DNA of 41,695 nucleotides from Marivivens sp. (GCA_024642115.1 JAHEBU010000015.1:1-41695); one strand, 5' to 3'. Positions 1 to 8,390 are shown, counted from the stretch's first letter. A program made the numbers and translations. The notes: generated by a model not told the origin, from the sequence alone.

Positions 1-15
1 GAAGTCTCCGCCGGG

Positions 16-897
16 TTAGGACCCAAGACGGGCCATTTCTGAGGTGTACCAGTCGCCGATCTGGCTGGCTGTCATCCAGGCCACGCCGTCGTGGCCTTGC
101 ACGTAATCGAACAACTGTTCCAGATACTTGATCCGGTGCGGCACGCCTGTCACATAAGGGTGGATCGAGATGGCCATGACCCGCGCATTGTCCGCCCCTT
201 CGGCATATAGCCGGTCGAACTGGTCGCGGCCCCGGGTCAGGAATTCATCGGACCGGTGCTGTTGCAGGGCATAGACGGTGATGTCGTTCGTTTCGACCGT
301 GTAGGGCAGGGTGGTGATGACCCCATGCGGGGTATCGACGGACTGCGGCAGGTCGTCGATCACCCAGTCGGCGACATATTCGACTCCCGCCTCGCGCAAC
401 AGGTCGAGCGTTTCGTCGGTTTCCGTCAGGCCGGGGCTTTCCCAACTGCGGGGGCGGGTGCCGGTGAAATCCTCGATCGCCTGCATGGCCTGCGCGATGG
501 CGGCCCGCTGATCGTCGAGCTTGTGCATCGGGCCTTGCAGGTGGCCGTGGCCCATGAACTCCCACCCTGCCTCCAGCGCGGCCTCAGCGACACGCGGATA
601 GGACTGGCACACATGACCGTTCAAGGCCAACGTCACAGGAATCCCGCGCGATACCAGCGCCGCATGCTGCCGCCAGAACCCGGCGCGCATGCCGTATTCA
701 TGCCAACTCCAGTTCGGGACATCTGGCAGCAACGGCACGCCCATCGGTGGGGGCAGCACGGTGCGGGGCATGGGGCGTTCGATCTGCCATTCCTCGACGT
801 TCAGGATCACCCAGACTGCGATCCGTTTGCCATCGGGCAAGTGCAGGCGGGGGCGGTCCACGCTGGCGACATAGGGGATACGGTCGGTCAGGCGCAT
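16..897 (-). CDS. Polysaccharide deacetylase-family protein, PuuE allantoinase-like
   Basis: This is a 293-residue cytoplasmic protein of the NodB-homology fold. It resembles the PuuE-like branch, which hydrolyses cyclic amides such as allantoin, more than secreted chitin deacetylases: there is no signal peptide or anchor. Visible motifs are ILNVEEW near residue 32 in the place of the first acidic motif, GHGHLQG near 116, SWESPGLTE near 152 and SIHPYVTG near 245, where the final metal-proximal histidine is expected. The start lies 3 bases after the upstream hydrolase stop and has no good ribosome site, so translation is probably coupled. It is the last gene of a minus-strand run led by TRAP permeases, a flavin monooxygenase and an alpha/beta hydrolase, so a C-N bond hydrolysis late in the same pathway is plausible. 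The substrate is unknown. Confidence 0.8.
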   Translation of the reverse strand: MRLTDRIPYVASVDRPRLHLPDGKRIAVWVILNVEEWQIERPMPRTVLPPPMGVPLLPDVPNWSWHEYGMRAGFWRQHAALVSRGIPVTLALNGHVCQSYPRVAEAALEAGWEFMGHGHLQGPMHKLDDQRAAIAQAMQAIEDFTGTRPRSWESPGLTETDETLDLLREAGVEYVADWVIDDLPQSVDTPHGVITTLPYTVETNDITVYALQQHRSDEFLTRGRDQFDRLYAEGADNARVMAISIHPYVTGVPHRIKYLEQLFDYVQGHDGVAWMTASQIGDWYTSEMARLGS

Positions 898-900
898 GGA

Positions 901-1701
901 TCAGGCCAACAGGAATTCGGTCAACGCGGCGTCAAAGGCGGCGGGCGCGTTGAGGTTGATGATATGGGCGGCATCCGGAATGACGGCGATCTGCGATCCG
1001 GGGGTGGCGGCGTGCATCGCCTGCATGGCGGCCACGGGGGCGCCCATGTCGGCCTCGCCAGCGATGAACAGGGTGGGGACGGTCATGTCGCCCAGCCGGC
1101 GCAGGTAGTCCAGACCTTTGAGGGCGGCGGCACACCCGGCATAGCCTTCGCCGGTTGTGGCGGCAAAATCCTCGGTCAACTGGTCTACGATTTCGGGATT
1201 GGCCGCCTGAAAATCCGCGGTCAGCCACCGCTCGAGCGTGCCGGGCCATATCGACCGGATCCCCCCCGCCTTGATCGCCGCAATCCGGTCGTCCCAGCTT
1301 TTCAGGAACGGCTCGGGCGCATCGGCGCGGGCGGCGCAGCAGACCAGTTTGTTCACCCGTCCCGGCGCATCCAGCCCCATGCCAAGGCCAGTCATCCCAC
1401 CCAGCGACAGACCGACCCAATGGGCGCGCTCCACCCCGAAATGATCCATCACAGCGACCCCGTCGGCCACCAGATCGGCAAAGGAATAGGGACCGGCAGG
1501 CGTGTCCGACGCCCCGTGCCCCCGCGTGTCATAGCCGATCACCCGGAAATGGCCGCCCAGCCGTTTTCGCTGCGGCGCCCACATGTCGAGCGTGGCGCCC
1601 AGCGAATTGGACAGGATAACGACCGGCGCGCCCGCGCCCTGTCCACTTTCCATCGCGCTTAGGGAAAATCCGTCGCGACGAACCCGGACGCGGCTGGTCA
1701 T
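901..1701 (-). CDS. Alpha/beta hydrolase, 3-oxoadipate enol-lactonase (PcaD)/RutD-like
   Basis: This 266-residue alpha/beta hydrolase has an intact triad: nucleophile Ser99 in GLSLGGM, an acid in GEADMGAP near residue 215, and a His in AAHIIN near 244. The oxyanion region SNSLGATLDMW (about 31-41) and the YDTRGHGASD segment are typical of PcaD-type lactonases. Its ATG overlaps the stop of the flavin monooxygenase gene by 4 bases (ATGA), a sign of coupled translation and a shared pathway. A lactone, ester or carbamate-like product of the preceding oxidation would be a reasonable substrate. In the Rut pyrimidine pathway a similar hydrolase (RutD) follows a flavin monooxygenase, but the oxygenase here is not clearly RutA, so the parallel is one of layout only. 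Confidence 0.85.
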   Translation of the reverse strand: MTSRVRVRRDGFSLSAMESGQGAGAPVVILSNSLGATLDMWAPQRKRLGGHFRVIGYDTRGHGASDTPAGPYSFADLVADGVAVMDHFGVERAHWVGLSLGGMTGLGMGLDAPGRVNKLVCCAARADAPEPFLKSWDDRIAAIKAGGIRSIWPGTLERWLTADFQAANPEIVDQLTEDFAATTGEGYAGCAAALKGLDYLRRLGDMTVPTLFIAGEADMGAPVAAMQAMHAATPGSQIAVIPDAAHIINLNAPAAFDAALTEFLLA

Positions 1702-2804
1702 TGCGCCGCCATGGTCGCGGACCCGATCGCATCATTGACCCGCGGCAACACCTTTTCTGCCAGCCCGATCATCGACTTGCGGCCCAGTTCGACATCGGCC
1801 CAATCCTTGCCCGCATAGAGCAGGGTGCCGAAATCGCCGACCTCGTCCCGCAGGGCGAGGATTTCGTCGGCTACCTTGTCAGGGGTCCCCCAGATCACGC
1901 ATTCCTCAAGAACACCGTCCAGCGTCACCTCGTCATCGTGCATCGCCTGATCGGGTTTGAACAGGTTGGCACGGCCATGCTTTTTCATCTTGGTCAAAAG
2001 CTGAGAGTAATAGAACCGATAGGGGCTTTGCGGACCCAAAGCATAATCGCGGGCCTTGTCCATGTCGTCGCAGACAAAGATCGACCGGGCCACGCGCCAG
2101 TTGGCGGGATCGGCGGGGCGGCCCCCTTTTTCGCAGCCTTCGACATATTTGGGCCAATGCGTCTTGACCCATTTCTTGAGCAGGAAGTTCGCCGAAATCG
2201 GGTCCCAGCCACGGGCGGCGGCCTCGGTCACGCCCTTGGAAAAGGGGGCGACGGCGGTGACGACGATGGGGGGATGCGGGCGTTGCAGGGGCTTGGGCAT
2301 GATGCCCTGACCGATTTCCGTCATCATCTGGGTTTCGGTGGTGATGTTCCAGAATTTGCCTTCGATGTTATAGGGGGCCTCGGACTCCCAGATTTTCAGG
2401 ACGGTGTTGATCCCTTCCAGAAACATCGCGGCGCGATCGGCGTTCAGACTGCCGAACACTTCGGCATCTGTGGCCAGACCGCCGGGGGAAATGCCGAAGA
2501 TGAACCGCCCATCCAGCATGTGATCCAGCATCGCCACCTGCGCTGCCACGGCGGCGGGGTGGGTGTTGGGCAGGTTGACGGTGCCGGTGCCCAGCCGGAT
2601 CTGCTTGGTCGCCGCGGCAATCCACGCGATGAAGCTGATGCAATGGGTGATGTTTTCGGCAGCATCCGTGGTGTGTTCGCCCACATAGGCCTCGGTAAAG
2701 CCCAATTCGTCCGCCAGCAGAAAGGCGGCGCGATCCTCGTGCAGGGACTTGCGCCAATCCTTGTCCACCGGATGGATCGGCATGGTAAAGAAACCCAGGT
2801 TCAT
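1698..2804 (-). CDS. LLM-class flavin-dependent monooxygenase
   Basis: This 368-residue luciferase-like TIM-barrel protein uses reduced flavin (FMN) and O2. Typical segments are MNLGFFTMPIHP at the N-terminus, ADELGFTEAYVGEHTTD near 35-51, IRLGTGTVNLPNTHP near 75-89 and DGRFIFGISPGG near 101-112. I place the start at the ATG ending at 2804, because GGAGG lies 7 bases upstream. An in-frame GTG six codons earlier overlaps that ribosome site. The family covers oxidation or ring cleavage of many small molecules (limonene-, alkanesulfonate- and pyrimidine-type). Nothing visible fixes the substrate. It overlaps the downstream alpha/beta hydrolase, and the TRAP permease genes lie 98 bases upstream on the same strand, so it probably acts on the imported compound. 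A flavin reductase partner is not seen in the window. Confidence 0.88.
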   Translation of the reverse strand: MNLGFFTMPIHPVDKDWRKSLHEDRAAFLLADELGFTEAYVGEHTTDAAENITHCISFIAWIAAATKQIRLGTGTVNLPNTHPAAVAAQVAMLDHMLDGRFIFGISPGGLATDAEVFGSLNADRAAMFLEGINTVLKIWESEAPYNIEGKFWNITTETQMMTEIGQGIMPKPLQRPHPPIVVTAVAPFSKGVTEAAARGWDPISANFLLKKWVKTHWPKYVEGCEKGGRPADPANWRVARSIFVCDDMDKARDYALGPQSPYRFYYSQLLTKMKKHGRANLFKPDQAMHDDEVTLDGVLEECVIWGTPDKVADEILALRDEVGDFGTLLYAGKDWADVELGRKSMIGLAEKVLPRVNDAIGSATMAAQ

Positions 2805-2902
2805 TGACAGACCTCCAAACACCTTTTCCCGAACATAGGCAGCCCGTTCGAGCGAATAAAATTATGATTTCGGGTTCCGGCTATCACCAAATCTGATGCT
2901 GG

Positions 2903-4222
2903 CTACATCAACTCGCGCGGCAGCCATGTGGCCAGCTGCGGGATCAGGATCACGATCAGCGCCGCCACAAGGATCAGCAGGAAATAGGGGAACGACCCAA
3001 TGAATATCTTTTGCAAGGTGGCCGTTGGGTCCGGCACGGACCCCCTGACCGTATAGACGAGCAGGCCAAAGGGCGGCGTAAGCAGCCCCGCCTCGATCAC
3101 CAGAATCCCGTAAATGGCAAAAGCGATGGGATCATACCCCAGCGCCACGGCCAGCGGCGAAAAGATCGGCACGGTCAACAGGATGATCGAAACGCTGTCG
3201 ATCAGCATCCCCAGCACCAGCCAGATCACCGTCATAAGTGCCATCACCATAAAGGGTGACAGGTTCGAATTCATGAACATGCCCTGGATGTAATTGACCC
3301 CACCGCCAAGGGCGAGCAGGCGGGAATACATCTGTGCCGCGATCAGCAGGAACATGATGGGGGCCGTGGTGCGGCCCGCCTGATACATGGATTCCACCAC
3401 GTCATTCCAGCCCATCCCCTTGATCACGCCCAGCAGCAAGGCCACCAGAACGCCCACGGCGGCGGCTTCGGTGGGGGTGAACCAACCCAGCCAGATCCCC
3501 CCGATCACCGTCAGGATCAGGAACAGGATGCCCAGACCCCCGATCAGTTCGGCGCGGTTTTCCTCGGGTGTCGCCTCGACCAGCGGTTTGTCATAGGGTG
3601 GGGCGATAGAGGGGTCGCGGATGGCCGCGATGATGACATAGGCGCTGAACAGCAGGGCCAGCATGATGCCGGGGATGATCCCCGCCACAAATAACGCGCC
3701 TACGCTCATCTCGGTCAGGATCGCCCAGACGATCAACAGGACCGAGGGCGGGATCAACATCCCCAGACAGGCCGAGCCCGCGACCGCACCCAAGGCAAAG
3801 GTCTGTTTGTACCCCATCTTTTTCATTTCGGGGTAGGCGATACGCGAAAACGCGGCGGCCGAGGCGATGGAAACGCCAGTGACGGCGGCAAACACCGTGT
3901 TGCCCGCGATGGTGGCAATGGCCAAACGGCCCGGCAGGCGGCGCAGGGTCCGGTCGCAGATGCGGTAAAGGTCCCCGGCAGCCCCGGATCGCCATATGAA
4001 ATCGCCCATCAGCACGAACAGCGGGATCACCGCGAACACATCCTTGCGGATCGCCTCGTAGGCGGTGTTGGACATCAGCGAAACGGCCGCCTCGGTATTG
4101 CCGCGAAACATGATATAGACGCCAAGGCCCGAACAGACCGCCAGCGACACCCCGATATGCACGCCCAGCAGGATCATGACGATCAGCAGGGCCAGCATGT
4201 AAAGAACGATATCTCCTCCCAT
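2903..4222 (-). CDS. dctM: TRAP transporter large permease (DctM family)
   Basis: This 439-residue polytopic inner-membrane protein is the large subunit of a tripartite ATP-independent periplasmic transporter, which imports organic acids with sodium. The family signatures are visible: the GVHIGVSLAV start, PLFVLMGDFIWRSGAAGDLYRI near 68-90, AGSACLGMLIPPSVLLIVWAILTEMSVG near 147-175, and TPPFGLLVYTVRGSVPD near the C-terminus. About twelve hydrophobic segments alternate with short loops. The ATG ending at 4222 has GGGAG eight bases upstream. A second Shine-Dalgarno-like GGGAGGAG falls inside the first codons but leads to no well-spaced start. The small permease gene lies 12 bases upstream and the binding protein is divergent, giving a complete TRAP system. 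The ligand is probably a carboxylate. Confidence 0.93.
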   Translation of the reverse strand: MGGDIVLYMLALLIVMILLGVHIGVSLAVCSGLGVYIMFRGNTEAAVSLMSNTAYEAIRKDVFAVIPLFVLMGDFIWRSGAAGDLYRICDRTLRRLPGRLAIATIAGNTVFAAVTGVSIASAAAFSRIAYPEMKKMGYKQTFALGAVAGSACLGMLIPPSVLLIVWAILTEMSVGALFVAGIIPGIMLALLFSAYVIIAAIRDPSIAPPYDKPLVEATPEENRAELIGGLGILFLILTVIGGIWLGWFTPTEAAAVGVLVALLLGVIKGMGWNDVVESMYQAGRTTAPIMFLLIAAQMYSRLLALGGGVNYIQGMFMNSNLSPFMVMALMTVIWLVLGMLIDSVSIILLTVPIFSPLAVALGYDPIAFAIYGILVIEAGLLTPPFGLLVYTVRGSVPDPTATLQKIFIGSFPYFLLILVAALIVILIPQLATWLPRELM

Positions 4223-4234
4223 GATCGTGCTCCC

Positions 4235-4756
4235 TTAATCCACGATCCGGGCAAGCGCGCCGGGGGCTTCGTTTTCCTCGATCAGCAATCCGCGCCAATC
4301 AAGGACGATCATCCACAGATAGGCCAGCGCGCCAAAGGCCGACATTGCCACGATGGCCCCGCGCACCGGCCACGTCGACACGCGCAGCGATCCTTCTCCC
4401 TCGTATTCGCCGATCCGGTAGGCATCCAGAAACGATGGCCAGGTGCCATAGACCAGCCCCAGAAACAGGGCGCAGCCCAGCAGGGCGGCGACAGTCCGCA
4501 ACAGGCGGCGACCGACCGGAGGCAGCAGATCAGCCAGGATGGACGTCCGCAGCATCGACCCCGAATAGATGGCAAGGGGTATTTGCAGGAACGTGATGGT
4601 GACGACCGAATTTTGCAGGATTTCCTTGGTGCCGGGGATCGGGGCGGAAAACCCGACCCGCCCGATCACATCGCCAAACACCAGAAATGCCAGCGCCAGC
4701 GTCCACCCTGCCGACACGATATGCAGAAACCGCGCTGTCCTGATCTGAATCCCCAC
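4235..4756 (-). CDS. dctQ: TRAP transporter small permease (DctQ family)
   Basis: This 173-residue protein has four hydrophobic segments, as expected for the small subunit of a TRAP importer. The family segment LVFGDVIGRVGFSAPIPGTKEILQNSVV lies near residues 28-55, followed by a second pair of helices. The frame stays open upstream to an ATG at 4837, but I choose the GTG ending at 4756 because GGGGAGG stands six bases before it and translation from there begins at VGIQIRTARF, normal for DctQ. It pairs with the large permease 12 bases downstream. The 253-base gap to the divergent dctP holds the two operator-like repeats listed separately. Expression is likely tied to the same signal as dctP. 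Confidence 0.9.
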   Translation of the reverse strand: MGIQIRTARFLHIVSAGWTLALAFLVFGDVIGRVGFSAPIPGTKEILQNSVVTITFLQIPLAIYSGSMLRTSILADLLPPVGRRLLRTVAALLGCALFLGLVYGTWPSFLDAYRIGEYEGEGSLRVSTWPVRGAIVAMSAFGALAYLWMIVLDWRGLLIEENEAPGALARIVD

Positions 4757-4842
4757 GAAAATCCTCCCCGATTTTCCCCGAATTTCATTGCCTTGCAGCT
4801 GTGGACCAAACGCTATCCCATGACAGGGGACCGTCAAGCCTC

Positions 4843-4864
4843 AAATTTAGCAGTCGATAAATAA
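4843..4864. promoter_or_regulatory. Operator-like repeat A between dctQ and dctP
   Basis: The right half GATAAATAA and the block TTAGC eight bases before it recur 80 bases downstream (repeat B). The right half also matches the strong palindrome before the cyclase gene. The left half is only partly symmetrical, so this is a degenerate site. It lies about 87 bases upstream of the dctQ start. Assignment to the TetR protein encoded at 13512-14165 is inference. Confidence 0.4.
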
Positions 4865-4922
4865 AGCCGCTCCGGCCCGTCGGACCGCTTGACCGACCGA
4901 CCCGCGATGTGCAGTGATTGAT

Positions 4923-4944
4923 CCGGTTAGCGACTGATAAATAA
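4923..4944. promoter_or_regulatory. Operator-like repeat B upstream of dctP
   Basis: The right half CTGATAAATAA is identical over 11 bases to the right half of the palindrome at 14740-14761, and TTAGC...GATAAATAA matches repeat A. The left half is poorly symmetrical. It sits about 66 bases upstream of the dctP start. It may be a half-site or may also serve as an A+T-rich promoter element. Confidence 0.4.
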
Positions 4945-5009
4945 GATCGGCGGGGAGGCTGATCCGAATGCGACAGCGGCACCACGCCGCATATCTGGGA
5001 GGATACTCT

Positions 5010-6074
5010 ATGAAGACCATCACGACCTTTGGCGCGACCCTGATCGCCGCCGGGCTGGCTCTGCCGGCCATGGCCGATACCTTTACACTGCGCGTCGGCG
5101 CCGGGCATCCCAACGGGCCCACCGTCTATGTCAATGATCTTGCAAACTTTTTCGTGCCAGAGGTCAAGCGCCGCGTCGAGGCCGAGACCGATCATCAGGT
5201 CGAATTCGTCGAAGGCTACGGCGGGTCCATCGCGGGCGTGTCCGAAGTGCTGGAATCGGTGCAGAACGGCATCCTCGACATCGGGGCCTATTGCGTCTGT
5301 TTCGAACCGGCCAAACTGTTCATGCACAACTTTCCCTACTACGCGCCCTTCGGCCCGACCGATTCCGCGATGGAGATGAAGGCCGTCCGCGCCGTCTATG
5401 ATCAGGTGCCGTGGCTGACCGAACAGTTCGAAACGGAATACGGGCAGAAACTGCTGGGTCTGCACGGGTGGGACAACTACCACCTTGGCACGACCGATCC
5501 GTGGGAAACCGTGGCCGACCTCAAGGGGGTCAAGATCGGCGGGGCAGGGCCCAACCTGCCATGGCTGGAATTTGCAGGCGCGATCCCCGTGCAATCCACT
5601 CTGCCCGACGGCTACATGGCCATGCAGACCGGCGTCTATAACGGCTGGCTGATGTTCCCCTCGGCCTATCTGGGGTACAAATTCTATGAACCGGCCCCGT
5701 ATTACACACTGATCGGCTTTGGCTCGATGGGGGTGAACGCGCTGACCATCAACCTCAACACCTTCAACAGCCTGCCCGAGGATGTGCAGAAGATCATCGT
5801 CGAGGTCGGCCGGCAGTACGAGGACGGGGCCGGGGCCTCGCTCAACGCCACGCAGGCCAAGGCGCTCGAAGGGTTGGCCGCCGCAGGCGCACAGATCAAG
5901 ACGCTGGGCGACGACGTGCGGGCGGAATGGGCGACCTCGCTCATCCCCTTCCCCAACCAGCAGGCCAAGGATGCCGACGGACGGGGGATGCCCGGGTCCG
6001 AGATCATGAACGCCTACCTAAAGGCAGCGACCGATGCGGGCTACACCTGGCCGGTCGAATACAAGATCGAGTGA
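5010..6074 (+). CDS. dctP: TRAP transporter periplasmic substrate-binding protein (DctP family)
   Basis: This 354-residue solute-binding protein has a clear Sec signal peptide (MKTITTFGATLIAAGLALPA, cleavage probably after AMA near residue 23). The mature part begins DTFTLRVGAGHPNGP, the usual TRAP binding-protein opening. Later segments VQNGILDIGAYCVCFEP, LKGVKIGGAGPNLPWLEFAGA and MQTGVYNGWLMFP match the ligand-binding lobes and hinge; the conserved arginine region is replaced by a KIGG-type segment. The ATG at 5010 follows TGGGAGGATA, so the longer open frame upstream is not used. It is divergent from dctQM and ends in a strong terminator. It delivers the ligand to the DctQM pair. Two conserved-looking cysteines lie in the AYCVCFEP segment. 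Confidence 0.93.
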   Translation: MKTITTFGATLIAAGLALPAMADTFTLRVGAGHPNGPTVYVNDLANFFVPEVKRRVEAETDHQVEFVEGYGGSIAGVSEVLESVQNGILDIGAYCVCFEPAKLFMHNFPYYAPFGPTDSAMEMKAVRAVYDQVPWLTEQFETEYGQKLLGLHGWDNYHLGTTDPWETVADLKGVKIGGAGPNLPWLEFAGAIPVQSTLPDGYMAMQTGVYNGWLMFPSAYLGYKFYEPAPYYTLIGFGSMGVNALTINLNTFNSLPEDVQKIIVEVGRQYEDGAGASLNATQAKALEGLAAAGAQIKTLGDDVRAEWATSLIPFPNQQAKDADGRGMPGSEIMNAYLKAATDAGYTWPVEYKIE

Positions 6075-6096
6075 TCTCATCCCGTTGGAATGACAG

Positions 6097-6124
6097 GGGC
6101 GGCAGGGCAACCTGCCGCCCTTTT
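6097..6124 (+). terminator. Rho-independent terminator after dctP
   Basis: A perfect 10-bp stem GGGCGGCAGG / CCTGCCGCCC closes a GCAA tetraloop (GNRA type) and is followed by TTTT. It begins 22 bases after the dctP stop codon. Confidence 0.92.
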
Positions 6125-6247
6125 ACTTTGACAACGATGTCGGCCACACGGATCGGGCGGACGCTTCCTGCATCCCAGTACTCGCCCCGATCGCGATGGC
6201 AGACACACCGGGGGTCGTGCAGGCCCATTCGACGATCGGTCCGCTGG

Positions 6248-6727
6248 TCAGTCCGGGAATTCGAGCGCCTCGAGCTTGCGATAAACTTCATCCATCCCGT
6301 CGGTCATCCCGGTTGCAATCGCTGCCGCCCTGATCTGGGTGGTATCAAACCGCATTACCATGGTCATCCGCGTGCCAGTGCCGCGCACGGCCAGGTCCGT
6401 TGTGACTGTCGAACCTGCCGATGTATCACCGTTGAAGTATTCGACATGGGTCATGTGAAAAGGTGCATCGACCGCCTTGATCGGACCCGAGAAAAAGTAC
6501 GAATGGCCATCCGCATTGGCCCATTCGTAGTGAAATGCCCCCCCGGGGCGCGGGTCAATTTCGCAGCGGGTCATCGGGTGGTCATGGGCCGCCATCCACT
6601 GGCGGATCAGGGCCGGTTCGGTGATCGCGCGCCAGACGCGGGCGGGGGAATGGGTGAAATCGCGGCGGACGATGATGTTTGTGTCACCATCCAACGTGAC
6701 CTGCAAATTGGTCAGATCCAGGGTCAT
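6248..6727 (-). CDS. SRPBCC/AHSA1-family protein
   Basis: This 159-residue START-like protein belongs to the AHSA1/CalC group. Diagnostic segments are TNIIVRRDFTHSPARVWRAITEPALIRQWM near residues 16-45, EIDPRPGGAFHYEW near 55-69, and the C-terminal DGMDEVYRKLEAL helix. Such proteins form a hydrophobic cavity but mostly lack a known reaction. The start codon overlaps the stop of the upstream ArsR gene by 4 bases (ATGA), and this ArsR-SRPBCC pairing is widespread in bacteria. The two genes are probably one self-regulated transcript starting from the palindrome near 7114-7135. It seems unrelated to the flanking catabolic genes. Confidence 0.88.
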   Translation of the reverse strand: MTLDLTNLQVTLDGDTNIIVRRDFTHSPARVWRAITEPALIRQWMAAHDHPMTRCEIDPRPGGAFHYEWANADGHSYFFSGPIKAVDAPFHMTHVEYFNGDTSAGSTVTTDLAVRGTGTRMTMVMRFDTTQIRAAAIATGMTDGMDEVYRKLEALEFPD

Positions 6728-7086
6728 GACTCGCTCCTTTCAGGGCCAGTTGATTGTGTGGGGGCATCTGTGTCGGGCAGGGCGTCCAAAACCGCGTCCA
6801 GTTTATCGAACTGCTCTTCCAGAACCGCGCGGTACTGGCTCAGCCAATCCCACAATGGTTGGACAGCGTCCGGTTTCAGGCGGCGGGGACGGGCGGTGCC
6901 CTGGATGCGGGTTTCGATCAGGCCCGCGTCCTCCAGCACCCTCAGGTGGCGGCTGATCGCAGGCTGGCTGATCGAAAACGGGCTGGCAATGTCTTGGACC
7001 GTCGCTTCGCCCTGCGCCAGTTTCAGGATGATTGCCCGGCGGGTTGGGTCGGCCAACGCGGCAAAGGATAGATCGAGGCGGGTCAT
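6724..7086 (-). CDS. ArsR/SmtB-family regulator of the SRPBCC pair
   Basis: This 120-residue winged-helix protein begins LSFAALADPTRRAIILKLAQGEATVQDIA, with recognition helix SQPAISRHLRVLEDAGLI near residues 39-57 and wing TRIQGTARPRRLKP near 58-72. No metal-binding cysteine motif (such as ELCVCDL) is present, so it belongs to the non-metal SdpR-like branch found next to SRPBCC proteins. It is expected to repress its own two-gene operon. A TATAAC-N6-GTTATA inverted repeat lies about 32-49 bases upstream of its start, in the right place to block the promoter. The effector is unknown. Confidence 0.9.
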   Translation of the reverse strand: MTRLDLSFAALADPTRRAIILKLAQGEATVQDIASPFSISQPAISRHLRVLEDAGLIETRIQGTARPRRLKPDAVQPLWDWLSQYRAVLEEQFDKLDAVLDALPDTDAPTQSTGPERSES

Positions 7087-7113
7087 GGCAAAGATCCTTT
7101 AATTCACAAATCA

Positions 7114-7135
7114 GTTATATAACCATTTAGTTATA
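7114..7135. promoter_or_regulatory. Probable ArsR operator
   Basis: The perfect inverted repeat TATAAC (7118-7123) / GTTATA (7130-7135) has a 6-base spacer and overlaps a second 10-bp palindrome, GTTATATAAC (7114-7123). The block is A+T-rich in a G+C-rich background and lies just upstream of the arsR-like start. Binding by that protein is inferred from position. Confidence 0.65.
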
Positions 7136-7210
7136 AATAATAGCCCGAAACGGCGGGTTCGGGTCGGATCAGTCTGGCCCTCGGTCGCCTATCGGACTAT
7201 AGCCCCGGCC

Positions 7211-7552
7211 ATGACCGATACCCTGCCACCGTGCCCCGACTGTGCCTCTATCTTCACCTATCAGGTGGACGCCCTGCTGACCTGCCCGGAATGTGGACAT
7301 GAATGGGCGGCCGATGCACCCGCCGAAGCCGAGGCGATCGTGCGCGACAGCGTGGGCAATCCGCTGGCAGATGGGGATACGGTCACGGTCATCAAGGACC
7401 TCAAGGTCAAGGGATCGTCGTCCGTGCTCAAGGTCGGGACCAAGGTGCGCAATATCCGGCTGGTGGATGGCGACCACGACATCGACTGCAAGATCCCCGG
7501 CATCGGGCAGATGGGGCTGAAATCTCAGTTCGTGAAAAAGGTCGCGGACTAA
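7211..7552 (+). CDS. yjdM: YjdM/PhnA-like zinc-ribbon protein
   Basis: This 113-residue protein has an N-terminal zinc ribbon with Cys8, Cys11, Cys25 and Cys28 (CPDC...CPEC), followed by the conserved beta-rich domain: [23 protein letters not shown] and [12 protein letters not shown]-like segments ending in GLKSQFVKK. It matches the short family once named PhnA in E. coli (now YjdM). Despite the old name, it is not the phosphonoacetate hydrolase and its cellular role is not settled. The ATG at 7211 has only a weak ribosome site. It is divergent from the ArsR gene, and nothing nearby points to phosphonate use. Confidence 0.9.
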   Translation: MTDTLPPCPDCASIFTYQVDALLTCPECGHEWAADAPAEAEAIVRDSVGNPLADGDTVTVIKDLKVKGSSSVLKVGTKVRNIRLVDGDHDIDCKIPGIGQMGLKSQFVKKVAD

Positions 7553-7755
7553 CCGATAGGACCCAGCCCCCGGCCCTTCAGATCAAAACCCCGTCCCTGA
7601 CATCCGGTCTGACCATATCGCCGAGCACCCCATTTCTGTGCGAATTTGTGACGCCAAGCGCCAAAAGACTTGATCGCTCTACAAATCCGGGTGACGGTTC
7701 AACCCAGCGCCGAGTCAATTTCGGTCCGGCGCTTGTTTTGGTAAGGAATTTTAGA

Positions 7756-8343
7756 ATGAAAACGATCTATTTCACGATAGCGAAAAACTTGATCGCACTT
7801 CGCAAAGAGGGTGGCACCGACGCCTTCCTCAAGCTGGCGAAAAAGGACCCGGCGTCGGCGCTGGCCCAGATCGGTGGTACCACCTATGCGCGAAAAGTCA
7901 CGTCACGCAAAACCTACAAGGCCGAACGGCTGTCAGCCGCACTCATGCGGGCCGTCAGACTGCACGCCGCCGCCATCCCTTCCAAGTCCGAGGCGCATTG
8001 GGACGGGATCGACATCCGCATCGCTACCGCCATTGCCGGGGCGCTGATCGAAGGTGAAGAAAGGACAAACAAGATACCCACACCGGACTGTGTCCGGGCG
8101 ACAACGGCCATGTACACCGCCCAGAATAATTACGAGGCGGCTTTGCTGGCTTTGGGACGGTGTCTCTCCAGCCTTCCCCAGACGGCGCCGGGTCCGTTCG
8201 GTCCCAGCGGCGGGTTCGACATTTATGGCTCGGCCGAAGCCTCCGATCCGGTTCCAAACTGCAATGCGTTCGCCGGGGACCTGAATGTCGCGGCCAACCG
8301 GCTGAACCTCGCCATTCGCGACGCGGCCCATTTCTGCAACTGA
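7756..8343 (+). CDS. Hypothetical protein, 195 residues
   Basis: I do not recognise this protein. The frame is open from 7303, but the likely start is the ATG at 7756, which has TAAGGA eight bases upstream; earlier codons overlap the YjdM gene in another frame. The product is soluble, without signal peptide or membrane segments, and looks helical. The N-terminal 70 residues are basic (ALRKEGG, KLAKKD, RKVTSRKTYKAERL), a middle part is alanine-rich, and a Gly/Pro-rich stretch (PQTAPGPFGPSGGF) lies near 145-160. It has four cysteines, C113 and C143 among them. The gene has its own 203-base upstream region and a strong terminator after it, so it is probably monocistronic. Taxonomic restriction is possible but not shown. 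Confidence 0.6.
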   Translation: MKTIYFTIAKNLIALRKEGGTDAFLKLAKKDPASALAQIGGTTYARKVTSRKTYKAERLSAALMRAVRLHAAAIPSKSEAHWDGIDIRIATAIAGALIEGEERTNKIPTPDCVRATTAMYTAQNNYEAALLALGRCLSSLPQTAPGPFGPSGGFDIYGSAEASDPVPNCNAFAGDLNVAANRLNLAIRDAAHFCN

Positions 8344-8367
8344 CCAACCGTATCGCACAAAGCCAAA

Positions 8368-8390
8368 GGGCGGCCCCTCACGGGCCGCCC
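8368..8390. terminator. Bidirectional terminator between convergent genes
   Basis: A perfect 9-bp stem GGGCGGCCC / GGGCCGCCC has a 5-base loop CTCAC. It lies between the stop of the hypothetical gene (8343) and the stop of the minus-strand glutathione S-transferase (8418). Reading leftward it is followed by TTTGGCTTTG, and rightward by TAGTGC, so it suits the minus strand slightly better. Confidence 0.8.

Noticed and set aside
901-2804. A rutA-rutD pyrimidine-degradation pair
   Set aside because: The layout is similar, but the monooxygenase is nearer to general LLM proteins than to RutA, and rutB, rutC, rutE, rutF and rutG are missing.
6122-6247. A small coding gene between the dctP terminator and the SRPBCC gene
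   Set aside because: A short plus-strand frame starts near 6194 but has no ribosome site and runs into the end of the SRPBCC gene.
7114-7135. Another copy of the proposed TetR operator
   Set aside because: It is also A+T-rich but its core is TATAAC-N6-GTTATA without TCA-N2-TGA, and it lies directly before the ArsR gene.
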